Shown: positions 34,906-42,922 of the stretch, one piece after another
Layout of the letters: each line of letters begins with the position of its first letter
Position numbering within the stretch: position 1 is the first letter of the stretch
DNA from: Brevinema_A sp051647245
GTDB lineage: Bacteria; Spirochaetota; Brevinematia; Brevinematales; Brevinemataceae
DNA: 64,000 bases
Assembly: GCA_051647245.1 (NCBI GenBank)
Contig: JBOFDS010000012.1
Coordinates: forward strand, 124,001 to 188,000
Reading direction: 5' to 3'
The notes under the pieces: generated by a model
Told to the model about the DNA's origin: nothing
The model's input: only the letters and a program-made list of their open reading frames with translations
The model's database searches: none
Made by a program: the position numbers and the translations under genes

Positions 34906-35841
34906 TTATGAATGTTTTTTGAGGAGATCAAGGGATCTGTTAAGATCAGCTTTTTCAGCTTCAGGCATTTGGAGTTCAATAACTCTTTCCACACCATTCT
35001 CACCGATAACAGCAGGCACACTAGCCATGATTCCAGAGTATCCATACTCGCCATTTAACATAGCGGATACTGGGAGAACTGTTTGTGTATTACCGAAAAT
35101 AGCTTTGATGATAGCTGTTGCAGAAGCTCCGATACCGTAAGCTGTACAACCTTTTCTATCAATAATATCCCAAGCCATATCAACGATTTTCTTCGCGATT
35201 TCGTCGAGAGACATTTTAGCATATTTTGCAGGATCTTCTTCACGTAATTGGAGGTAAGGTTTTCCACCAACAGTGATACTACTCCAAATAACTGCTTGAG
35301 AGTTACCGTGTTCACCCATTGTGTAACCTTGTACAGAGTGTACGTTTACATCACACATCTCAGCAATAACTTGTCTAAGACGGGAGCTATCTAAAGTTGT
35401 ACCTGTTCCGATCACGCGGTTTGCAGGGAATCCAGATTCTTCAAGAGCATGTTTTGCCATGATATCAACTGGGTTTGTTTGAACGATAAAGATACCGTTA
35501 AAACCATTATCAACAGCTTCTCTAACGATAGAGCGTGTGATTTTTGAGCTAAATTCAAGCTCAGCTAAACGGTCACCACCAGCAGGAGGTGCTGCAGCCG
35601 CTGCGATACAGATGATATCCATATCTTTAACATCCGCATAGGATCCTAAACGAACTTTAACTCTTTTATCAAGGTAAGCGATAGCGTTAGCCATATCCCA
35701 CGCTTCACCTTGAGCTTTGTGTTCATTGCGATCGATGAGGATCAACTCATCTGTAGCATTTTGAAATAAGATAGATAATGCTGTACCTAAGCCAACGTTA
35801 CCAGTTCCGATAACAGCTACTTTACGAGAAAATTTCTTCAT
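34906..35841 (-). CDS. LDH/MDH-family 2-hydroxyacid dehydrogenase, unusual specificity loop
   Basis: NAD-dependent oxidoreductase of 311 residues. Rossmann motif GTGNVGLG at 12-19, QTNPVDI near 121, GTGTTLDSSRLR near 145-156 with the Asp of the Asp-His pair, and the GEHGNS box with catalytic His178. The mobile loop reads AAPPAGGDRLAEL (83-95) instead of the LDH NQKPGETR; the LDH Gln102 aligns with Pro85. The GDR-AEL form and GEHGNS resemble L-2-hydroxyisocaproate dehydrogenase more than lactate dehydrogenase, so a larger oxo acid is possible. AAGGAG before the ATG; own promoter and terminator. Confidence 0.85.
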   Translation of the reverse strand: MKKFSRKVAVIGTGNVGLGTALSILFQNATDELILIDRNEHKAQGEAWDMANAIAYLDKRVKVRLGSYADVKDMDIICIAAAAAPPAGGDRLAELEFSSKITRSIVREAVDNGFNGIFIVQTNPVDIMAKHALEESGFPANRVIGTGTTLDSSRLRQVIAEMCDVNVHSVQGYTMGEHGNSQAVIWSSITVGGKPYLQLREEDPAKYAKMSLDEIAKKIVDMAWDIIDRKGCTAYGIGASATAIIKAIFGNTQTVLPVSAMLNGEYGYSGIMASVPAVIGENGVERVIELQMPEAEKADLNRSLDLLKKHS

Positions 35842-35904
35842 GAAAAACTCCTTTTGTAATATAAAAGATCTTTTAAAACGTAATATTTGATTTTCAATAT
35901 TAAC

Positions 35905-35933
35905 ATTTTACACCATTATTTTACACGCGTCAA
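35905..35933 (-). promoter_or_regulatory. Promoter of the LDH-family gene
   Basis: Minus strand TTGACG (35933-35928), 17 bases, TAAAAT (35910-35905). Confidence 0.6.
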
Positions 35934-35958
35934 ATCATTTTATAAAAAAAATCTTATT

Positions 35959-35987
35959 TTGTTACTTTATAGAAGATAAACTAAGAT
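35959..35987 (+). promoter_or_regulatory. Possible promoter of the secreted unknown protein
   Basis: TTGTTA, 17 bases, TAAGAT, about 50 bases before the start at 36039. Confidence 0.45.
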
Positions 35988-36038
35988 ATTTTATAAAAAT
36001 TCCGATACTTTAACAGAGAATATTTTTTAGGCGCTATT

Positions 36039-36977
36039 ATGAAAATCAAAATTTCCTTGCTATCCTTTTTTTGTTGCTTCTTTACGATGGCTCACACTCA
36101 AAACTCCGACTCCTTGTTTTCCGTTCAAATTTCTTTTATAAAGCAAAATTATACAGGAAACGAACCTATCACAGCTTGTGTCAAGATCTTCAATAAAAGT
36201 AATGGTGCTATCACCTTTTCTTTAGCCGACGATTTTTTATCTCACCAGTCTATTGCTTTTGAATTAAAGACTTCTCAAAACATCGCAGTTCCTATCAAAA
36301 ACAATATCCAAGCGCAAATCAAACTCCGTGCATCAGATCCTTCTCAATATCGTGAAATCACCTTGCTCAGAGGAGAATCTTTCTCCAAAATATTCAATAT
36401 CCGTGATTTTTATGATTTGGATGAGTCAAAAACCTATTATATTGAGGCATTATTTTATCCTGATCCTGATAACCATGGTTTGCCTTATAAATCTTCTTAT
36501 GCTTCATTCTCTCAATCAGCACCTCGTATGGTTCAAGAAAATATCATTGCTGCGGAACGTGTTCAAGAAGCTCGTATTAACGAACTTTCTGGGGCGTTAC
36601 CAAGCGAGATTATGACAAGTTTCTTTGAATCCCAAAAAGAAAAGAATTGGGCATTATTTTTGATGCATATTGATCCGGAACGTTTGATCTATAGCTTCCC
36701 TAACTACGCAAAACAATACGATGCAGCAACATCAGGAAGCTTCAAACTTGATATTATTGATGAGTTCAAACGGTTCTTCTCACGTCATTGGAACATTCCT
36801 TTAACAAGTTACAAAATCACAGAGACTATTATTAAAGATGATAGAGCCACTGTCGTGGTCGATGCTGTCGAAAGCATTCGTTTCACAAACCGACGTCTTC
36901 GATACACTTTCACACTCTACCGTACAGGACAAAATACTTGGTTAATTGAAGACTACATTGCACTCTCACTAAATTAA
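36039..36977 (+). CDS. Exported protein of unknown function
   Basis: I do not recognise the family. 312 residues with a signal peptide ending near MAHTQ (21). The N-terminal part (about 25-160) looks like a beta-sandwich of the intracellular-proteinase-inhibitor/BsuPI kind: NYTGNEPITACVKIFNKSNG followed by FSLADDF and a regular strand pattern. The C-terminal part (about 195-312) has helix-helix-strand order ending in RRLRYTFTLYRTGQNTWLIEDY, like NTF2/Cif-type domains. Weak ribosome site (TTAGG). It stands alone between its promoter and a bidirectional terminator. Probably periplasmic. Confidence 0.6.
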   Translation: MKIKISLLSFFCCFFTMAHTQNSDSLFSVQISFIKQNYTGNEPITACVKIFNKSNGAITFSLADDFLSHQSIAFELKTSQNIAVPIKNNIQAQIKLRASDPSQYREITLLRGESFSKIFNIRDFYDLDESKTYYIEALFYPDPDNHGLPYKSSYASFSQSAPRMVQENIIAAERVQEARINELSGALPSEIMTSFFESQKEKNWALFLMHIDPERLIYSFPNYAKQYDAATSGSFKLDIIDEFKRFFSRHWNIPLTSYKITETIIKDDRATVVVDAVESIRFTNRRLRYTFTLYRTGQNTWLIEDYIALSLN

Positions 36978-36994
36978 ATTTCAAAAGACAAAAC

Positions 36995-37029
36995 AAAAAA
37001 GACTGATCGTAATGATCAGTCTTTTTTTA
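36995..37029. terminator. Bidirectional terminator, end of the sulfur unit
   Basis: AAAAAAGACTGATC, GTAAT, GATCAGTCTTTTTTT. It ends both the exported-protein gene and the long suf unit on the minus strand. Confidence 0.88.
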
Positions 37030-37030
37030 T

Positions 37031-37513
37031 TTATTCATCTTCGCTTGAGCTAATGATTTCATCATCAGATTCATTCTCCAAAAGATCCTGTAAAGTTCTT
37101 GTAAATAACGCAGCACATTTCACACGAGCCGGATAATTACGAACATTTTCAAAGATTTGGAGTTTGCCAAGGAGTTGCTTTTCTTCAGGAGAAAACTTAT
37201 TTTCTTCATCAAAAGTAATCAACCTCATATAAATCTCAAGAATTTCAAGAGCTTCAGCTTTTGTTTTGCCTGTGAGAGTTTGACTCATCATAGAACAGAC
37301 AGAGCGAAAGATCGCACAACCATCACTATCATGTTTGATGGCGGTAATAACATCACCATCTAATTCGATAGATAATAACAATTTATCCCCACAAGAAGGA
37401 TTGACTCCCAATCCTTTTTTGGCATTAGGAGAATCCAAAACCCCTGTGTTTCTAGGATTTTTGCTGTGTTCAAGGATCAATTCTTGGTAGAGATTAGCTA
37501 AATTTTCTAACAT
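37031..37513 (-). CDS. sufU: SufU-type Fe-S scaffold / sulfur-transfer protein
   Basis: Zinc-containing sulfur acceptor that takes persulfide from SufS and feeds SufBCD. Ligand residues Cys41 and Asp43 (NPSCGD), Cys66 (GCAIFRSVCSMMSQ) and Cys133 (VKCAAL) match the SufU site, and the 18-21-residue insertion between the second and third Cys relative to IscU is present. A very acidic tail (ESDDEIISSSEDE) is unusual. Start: GGAG lies before ATG 37513; the TTG at 37516 is rejected. It overlaps the end of sufS by 20 bases. Last gene of the unit. Confidence 0.9.
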   Translation of the reverse strand: MLENLANLYQELILEHSKNPRNTGVLDSPNAKKGLGVNPSCGDKLLLSIELDGDVITAIKHDSDGCAIFRSVCSMMSQTLTGKTKAEALEILEIYMRLITFDEENKFSPEEKQLLGKLQIFENVRNYPARVKCAALFTRTLQDLLENESDDEIISSSEDE

Positions 37514-38735
37514 CAAAAAACTCCAATAGCATTTTTAAGCCTTGATCAATTTTTTCCCATTCTTCAAAATGATTATACACACTCATGGAGATTCTCGTAA
37601 CAGAAGATACCCCAAAGAACTTCCAAAGTGGTTGTGTGCATTGGTGTCCTGTGCGTACACAGAGTTTCATCTCGTTAAGAAAGGACCCCACATCATGAGT
37701 ATGAATTTCATTCACACTAAAAGAAAAAATAGGAATTTTATGTTCGCTGCTACCATAGACTTTGATGAAATCCTTGTACTTAGCAAAGACTTCATTACCT
37801 CGTCTGAGGTGCTCCTTCTCTATCTCATGAATCGTATCCCATCCAAGAGCTTGAAGGTATTCGATCGCACGAGCTAGACCTATTGCCTGAGCAATGGGTG
37901 GAGTCCCTGCTTCAAAACGAGCTGGAGGTGTTAGGAAGATTGACTTGTCGATGCTTGCCTCATAAACCATACCCCCACCCACAAAGAAGGGAGGCATTTT
38001 TTTGAGGAGTTCTTTTCGACCCCAAAGCACCCCTATCCCAGTTGGTGCAAAGATCTTATGCCCTGAAAAAGCAAGAAAATCAATGTCACTTTCTGCAAGA
38101 TGGTACTGGTGGTGCGAAACTGACTGAGCTGCATCAACAAAAACAAAGATTCCTTTTTCCTTACACTTTTTGGCAATCATATCAACAGGATTGACCGTGC
38201 CAAGAGTATTGGAAACAGCAGTAATAGCAAGGAGTTTAAGATTTGGTTGTGAGAGATAATGATCTAACTGTGCCAAATCCAATTCTCCATTAGGGAGTAT
38301 AGGCAACACATCTAATTCACATTTGAAATCTTCTGCAATACGTTGCCAAGGAAGGAAATTCGCATGATGCTCCATCTGTGTGATAAGAATTCTATCGCCT
38401 GCTTTAAGAAAAGCTTTCGCAAAAGATTCGGAAAAATGATTGATACTTGCGGTCGTCCCAGAAGTAAAAATCACCTCATCAGCAGACTTCGCTCCTATGA
38501 ATTTTGCTACCGTTTTGCGTGCATTTTCATAGTGATCGCTTGCTTCTTGACTAATATCATAGAGGGCACGGTGGATATTTGCGGAATATTCTGCATCATA
38601 CCCATGAACCACATCCAAGACAACTTGTGGTTTTAAGGCTGTCGCTGCCGTATCAAAATAATTCAAATCAGGATGTTTTTGAAAAATCGGAAAATCGGAA
38701 CGGATCTTCTCAATAGTAGCCGTCATATTTGTCAT
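37494..38735 (-). CDS. sufS: Cysteine desulfurase SufS
   Basis: PLP enzyme that takes sulfur from cysteine for Fe-S clusters. The PLP lysine is Lys227 in FSGHKIFAPTGIG, EHHANFLPW at 122-130 contacts the cofactor, and the persulfide Cys366 is in RTGHQCTQPLW. Class II desulfurase of 413 residues, standard length. AGGAG lies six bases before the ATG. Nine bases after sufD; its end overlaps sufU, so SufS and SufU are made together, as in Gram-positive SUF systems. Confidence 0.95.
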   Translation of the reverse strand: MTNMTATIEKIRSDFPIFQKHPDLNYFDTAATALKPQVVLDVVHGYDAEYSANIHRALYDISQEASDHYENARKTVAKFIGAKSADEVIFTSGTTASINHFSESFAKAFLKAGDRILITQMEHHANFLPWQRIAEDFKCELDVLPILPNGELDLAQLDHYLSQPNLKLLAITAVSNTLGTVNPVDMIAKKCKEKGIFVFVDAAQSVSHHQYHLAESDIDFLAFSGHKIFAPTGIGVLWGRKELLKKMPPFFVGGGMVYEASIDKSIFLTPPARFEAGTPPIAQAIGLARAIEYLQALGWDTIHEIEKEHLRRGNEVFAKYKDFIKVYGSSEHKIPIFSFSVNEIHTHDVGSFLNEMKLCVRTGHQCTQPLWKFFGVSSVTRISMSVYNHFEEWEKIDQGLKMLLEFFDVRKFS

Positions 38736-38744
38736 GCGACGCTC

Positions 38745-39842
38745 CTAGATGGATTCGATCTTAAGGGTTTCCTTAATTTTCGCTGTCCAGAAATCTGTGG
38801 TATTGATGTCCACAAAAGGTTCTGAGAAAAATCCGTAAAATAATAAAGGATAAATATTTTTCTTATCGACACCACGGCTTTGGAGGTAGAAAAGTTCTTC
38901 TGGATCAAATTGTCCAATAGAAACCCCGTGGGAACATGCAAGCTCAAAATATTCAATGTCAAGCTGAGGACGTGCATTGATTTCGGCATCACGACCAAGG
39001 AGCATCCCTTTGAGCATTTGATAAGCATAAATATTATGTGCCTTGTCATTAGCATAAATCTGACCATTGAAGTTCATCACAGCTGCATCATCAGCAACAG
39101 ATTTGATCATTTGGTTGGAAGTACTGTCTGGAGCTTCGTGGAAAATTCTCACGAAAAGATCACAAGTTTCTTGCTTTTCAATATAGAAACCTGTTCTGAG
39201 GTCAATATGACTCTCTGCACCAAGACAATATCCGATAAAGCTCAAACGATGAGTTTCAAGATTTTTGCTGAAAGTTTGGAGAGAGACATGGCTCTTCTCG
39301 CCTGCTGTCAACTCAAATAAAGGTGCAATAACTCCTTTATTTTCTTGCTCATCAACAATATAAATCAACTCAACATGAGTGTGTTCTTGCGCATCCACCA
39401 TAATCATAGGGATAGCCAAAGAATTTTTCTCTGTCGCAAATTTCAAGGTAATTTTGGTGTTTTGATGTGCTGGGACATGAAGATAAATCTTATCACTTAA
39501 GATAGATCCTTCGCTTGCCACGAAAGACAAGGTCATCTCTTCTTTGTCTGCAGAAATTTCAATAAATTTATTATCAATCGCGAGAGCAGCATTTTTGAAA
39601 TAGTTTTGATGTCTGTGATAGACGCTAGGTAATTGGTCAAAAGACTTTGTACCAGCTACTTGTCCAGCACCAAAAACCATATCAGATTCCCAAGAAAGAT
39701 TGAGTGCTTTGTTAGAATTTGGGTTGAGCTGGAGATCTGCGATTTTTTGAATTACTTTACTATAACGAAATTCTTCAGATTTTTTGGAAGGAAATTCGCT
39801 TTGTGGAAGTAATGTTTCAAAATAGGAACGAGCGTTTGTCAT
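38745..39842 (-). CDS. sufD: Fe-S assembly protein SufD
   Basis: Partner of SufB in the SufBC2D scaffold. 365 residues with the beta-helix core and C-terminal box ACSHGVSIGQFDPEELFYLQSRG shared by SufB and SufD. The segment NEFRYSK-like SEEFRYSK near 20-27 is typical of SufD. AAAGGAG before the ATG, two bases after the sufC stop, so the two are tightly coupled. Confidence 0.93.
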   Translation of the reverse strand: MTNARSYFETLLPQSEFPSKKSEEFRYSKVIQKIADLQLNPNSNKALNLSWESDMVFGAGQVAGTKSFDQLPSVYHRHQNYFKNAALAIDNKFIEISADKEEMTLSFVASEGSILSDKIYLHVPAHQNTKITLKFATEKNSLAIPMIMVDAQEHTHVELIYIVDEQENKGVIAPLFELTAGEKSHVSLQTFSKNLETHRLSFIGYCLGAESHIDLRTGFYIEKQETCDLFVRIFHEAPDSTSNQMIKSVADDAAVMNFNGQIYANDKAHNIYAYQMLKGMLLGRDAEINARPQLDIEYFELACSHGVSIGQFDPEELFYLQSRGVDKKNIYPLLFYGFFSEPFVDINTTDFWTAKIKETLKIESI

Positions 39843-39844
39843 TA

Positions 39845-40612
39845 TTACTCCTTTCCTTCAAGGAAGGACTCAAAACCTTGCTCTTCGATTTGTTGAGCTA
39901 ATTCAGGTTTGTTAGAAGTAAGAACCAATCTTCCCTGATGGAAAACATGGATGAAATCAGGTGTCAAATGCTTCAAGATACGGTTATAGTGAGTAACGAG
40001 AACAAAACAGTTTTCATCAGAACGGAAAGCGTTAATGTCTTTACAGATAGTGCTGAGCGCGTCCACGTCAAGACCTGAGTCGATCTCATCAAGAATGTTC
40101 ATACGTGGGTTGAGAAGCGCTAATTGAAGCATTTCGTTTTTCTTACGTTCTCCACCAGAGAAACCGCTATTTACGCCTCTTTTGAGGAATTCTTCGGACA
40201 TACCAAGGTTAGTCATTTTTTCAAGAATAAAATCACGGAAATCGATTGCATCCATACGTTCTTGTCCGTTCAATTCACGGTGATTGTTGTACACGGTACG
40301 GAGGAAACTCTCGTTATCCAAACCTGGGATAGCAATAGGGCTTTGGAATCCAACGAAAAGACCTGCATGAGCTCTTTCTTCTGGTTCCATTTCGAGGATG
40401 GACTCGTATTTGCCTTCTTTATTCATCAAGAGAATATCTCCTGATGTTACTTCATAGTCAGGGTGTCCAGCGAGAACTTTGGAGAAAGTGGATTTACCAC
40501 AACCGTTACGTCCCATAATAGCATGGACTTCGCCTTTTTTGAATTCTAATGAGACATCAAATAAAATCTGTTTATCTTCAATTGCTACTGATAAGTTTTC
40601 AACTTTAAGCAT
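39845..40612 (-). CDS. sufC: Fe-S assembly ATPase SufC
   Basis: ABC-type ATPase that drives conformational change in SufBC2D. Walker A GRNGCGKST at 34-42, signature FSGGERKKNE at 151-160, and Walker B NILDEIDSGLD at 172-182, where SufC has its diagnostic DEIDSGLD. 255 residues, normal. AAGGA ribosome site; 43 bases after sufB with a small GC hairpin between them. Confidence 0.95.
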   Translation of the reverse strand: MLKVENLSVAIEDKQILFDVSLEFKKGEVHAIMGRNGCGKSTFSKVLAGHPDYEVTSGDILLMNKEGKYESILEMEPEERAHAGLFVGFQSPIAIPGLDNESFLRTVYNNHRELNGQERMDAIDFRDFILEKMTNLGMSEEFLKRGVNSGFSGGERKKNEMLQLALLNPRMNILDEIDSGLDVDALSTICKDINAFRSDENCFVLVTHYNRILKHLTPDFIHVFHQGRLVLTSNKPELAQQIEEQGFESFLEGKE

Positions 40613-40637
40613 ATATCAATCCTTTTTGTTATAATTT

Positions 40638-40653
40638 AATGGGCACAGCCCTG
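40638..40653. other. Small hairpin between sufB and sufC
   Basis: GGGC-ACA-GCCC at 40641-40651 in a gap of 43 bases. There is no T-run, so it is more likely an RNA-stability or processing element than a terminator, or chance. Confidence 0.3.
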
Positions 40654-40655
40654 AT

Positions 40656-42101
40656 CTAGCCGATAGAGTCTTCGAGTTTCAATTCTAAGAGACGAACTGC
40701 TTCTACAGAGAACTCTGCTGGAAGATGTTTGAAGACTTCTTGACAGAAACCATTCAAAATATAAGAAACAGCTTGCTCTTGGGACAATCCACGAGACTGG
40801 AGATAGAAAATTTGTTCTGCACTAATTTGGCTGGTAGTTGCTTCGTGAGCGATCTGCGCTGTTGGGTTTTTCACCTCAATATATGGGTAAGTCACCGCAG
40901 CACAAGTATCCCCGATCAACATAGAGTCACATTGTGTGAAGTTTTTCGCATTTTCGGCAGTTTTTTTGAATTCAACCAAACCACGGTATACGTTACGGCT
41001 TTCACCTGCAGAAATACCTTTGGAAACAATGTAAGAAGAAGAACCTTTACCAATATGAATCATTTTGGTACCGGTATCAGCTTGCATTTTATTATTGGTG
41101 AGGGCAACAGAGTAGAACTCCCCACGAGAATGATCGCCTTGGAGGATAACAGACGGATACTTCCAAGTTACGGAAGAACCTACTTCGATCTGTGTCCAAG
41201 TAATCTTAGAATGGTCTCCTTTACAGATACCACGTTTTGTTACGAGATTGTAAACACCACCAGATCCTTGCTTGTCGCCTGGGAACCAGTTTTGAACTGT
41301 GGAATAATTGACCACAGCGCCTTCTAAAGCCACAATCTCAACAATAGCAGCGTGGAGCTGATTAGAAGAGAATTGAGGTGCGGTACAACCTTCGATGTAG
41401 TTGACAAAGCTTCCTTCATCAGCCACAATCAAAGTACGCTCAAATTGACCTGTATCCACAGCATTGATACGGAAGTATGTGCTAAGATCCATAGGACATT
41501 TCACGCCTTTAGGAATATAACAGAAAGAACCATCTGTAAAGACAGCAGAGTTCAATGCTGCATAAAAATTATCACCATAAGGTACCACAGAACCAAGATA
41601 TTTTTTGATCAATTCTGGGTGCTCTTTGATTGCTTCAGAAATGGAACAGAAAATAATCCCAAATTTGGATAAGAATTTTTGGTGTGTTGTTGCGACGGAT
41701 GCAGAATCAAAAACAGCATCAACAGCAACGTTACTGAGACGTTTTTGTTCATCCAAAGGAATCCCTAAACGCTCAAAAGTTTTTATAATTTCTGGATCGA
41801 CTTCATCTAAGGAGTCTCTCTTAGGCGCCATATTCTTTTTAGGCGCAGAATAATATCTTAAAGCTTGAAAATCAATTGGTTCCATATCGGCACGTGACCA
41901 ATGTGGCTGTTCCATGGTTTGCCAGTGACGAAACGCTTTTAAGCGGTACTCGAGCATATATTCAGGCTCGCCTTTTTTCTCACTGATAAGTCTGATAATA
42001 TCTTCATTCAAACCAATAGGTGCTTCATCAGCTTCAACTTGTGTATGAAAACCATGTTGATATTCTTGCTGCATAAAATCTTGTAATGCGGAATCGCTCA
42101 T
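40656..42101 (-). CDS. sufB: Fe-S assembly protein SufB
   Basis: Cluster-building subunit of SufBC2D. 481 residues. FRHWQTMEQPHWSR near 48, LGSVVPYGDNFYAALNSAVFTDGSFCYIPKGV near 165-197, YIEGCTAPQF near 235 and the C-terminal EATTSQISAEQIFYLQSRG near 425 are all standard SufB stretches. AAGGA lies before the ATG. It follows the nitroreductase gene by 37 bases with no promoter I can see, so it belongs to the long unit. Confidence 0.96.
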   Translation of the reverse strand: MSDSALQDFMQQEYQHGFHTQVEADEAPIGLNEDIIRLISEKKGEPEYMLEYRLKAFRHWQTMEQPHWSRADMEPIDFQALRYYSAPKKNMAPKRDSLDEVDPEIIKTFERLGIPLDEQKRLSNVAVDAVFDSASVATTHQKFLSKFGIIFCSISEAIKEHPELIKKYLGSVVPYGDNFYAALNSAVFTDGSFCYIPKGVKCPMDLSTYFRINAVDTGQFERTLIVADEGSFVNYIEGCTAPQFSSNQLHAAIVEIVALEGAVVNYSTVQNWFPGDKQGSGGVYNLVTKRGICKGDHSKITWTQIEVGSSVTWKYPSVILQGDHSRGEFYSVALTNNKMQADTGTKMIHIGKGSSSYIVSKGISAGESRNVYRGLVEFKKTAENAKNFTQCDSMLIGDTCAAVTYPYIEVKNPTAQIAHEATTSQISAEQIFYLQSRGLSQEQAVSYILNGFCQEVFKHLPAEFSVEAVRLLELKLEDSIG

Positions 42102-42123
42102 ATCGTGTTATCCTTTTTAAATT

Positions 42124-42137
42124 TCACCTGTAGGTGA
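42124..42137. other. Small hairpin between the nitroreductase gene and sufB
   Basis: TCACC-TGTA-GGTGA next to the nitroreductase stop, without a T-run. Possible processing or stability element in the polycistronic RNA. Confidence 0.3.
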
Positions 42138-42138
42138 T

Positions 42139-42897
42139 TTAGTTCAAATCAAATCCTTGAGATTTGTAGACAGAAACAAGATCTGGGAAGATTCGTTTGT
42201 TGTAAAAATTTGACACAAACTTACTCCAATTCAGATCTTTCATACCTCTCGCAAGGTAACGTGCTTCCGTAATTTGGTTGTATTCTTTAAGAATACCGTC
42301 AAGATTAGGAAGGCTATAGGCACCATGATGAACCAAAGTCTCTAGAGGGAGACGTGGATTGATAGCAGTAGGTGCATCTTCTGAAGCGTAACCAACACAC
42401 AATCCAAGGATTGGGAAGGTATATTTTGGCAAATTAAATTGCTCAATAATTGCTGCAGGATCACGACGAACAGCGCCAATCATAACTGTTGAAAGACCGA
42501 GAGATTCGGCTGCTGCTGAAACCGCTTCACAAGCAATTCCCACATCAACAGAACCCACCATCAATGCCTCCATACTCTCATGGATATGCATCTCTTGTCC
42601 TTGAGATTTGAGGACTTCGTTGACCTTATGGAAATCCATCACAAATAACAAAAACACAGATGCGTCTTTGATATAGCTCATAGGTTTCCCAGAAGAAGGC
42701 ATAGTCAACTCCACCATCTTCTGTTTTGTTTGTTCGTCATCCACTACGATGATAGAGTACTGTTGTGCTCCTATCGATGTTGGAGATTGACGACCTGCCA
42801 ATAAAATCTCATTTAAGACCTCAGCAGGAATTTGTTTAGAAGTGTCGTAAGACCGAACACTTCTTCTATTTTGCATGACTTGAATAAATTCATTCAT
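42139..42897 (-). CDS. NfsA/FRP-type flavin nitroreductase
   Basis: FMN-dependent NAD(P)H oxidoreductase of 252 residues. MQNRRSVRSYDTSKQIP near 8-24 binds FMN phosphate; ILLAGRQSPTSIGAQQYS near 31-48 and VDVGIACEAVSAAAESLGL near 116-134 complete the fold; the C-terminal extension with PRLPLETLVHHGAY is the NfsA/FRP subgroup mark. It could keep free flavin reduced or detoxify quinones and nitro compounds. Here it is embedded between the CoA-disulfide-reductase-like gene and sufB, so a role in supplying electrons for Fe-S assembly or disulfide defence is suggested but not shown. Confidence 0.85.
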   Translation of the reverse strand: MNEFIQVMQNRRSVRSYDTSKQIPAEVLNEILLAGRQSPTSIGAQQYSIIVVDDEQTKQKMVELTMPSSGKPMSYIKDASVFLLFVMDFHKVNEVLKSQGQEMHIHESMEALMVGSVDVGIACEAVSAAAESLGLSTVMIGAVRRDPAAIIEQFNLPKYTFPILGLCVGYASEDAPTAINPRLPLETLVHHGAYSLPNLDGILKEYNQITEARYLARGMKDLNWSKFVSNFYNKRIFPDLVSVYKSQGFDLN

Positions 42898-42922
42898 CGC
42901 AGTCTCCTAACTATTAAGGAAT

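Noticed and set aside
34906..35841. Calling this gene malate dehydrogenase
   Set aside because: The specificity loop lacks the MDH Arg; the family label is kept without a substrate.
40725..41327. A 200-codon plus-strand ORF inside sufB
   Set aside because: Antisense to a clear sufB coding region; composition is that of a shadow frame.
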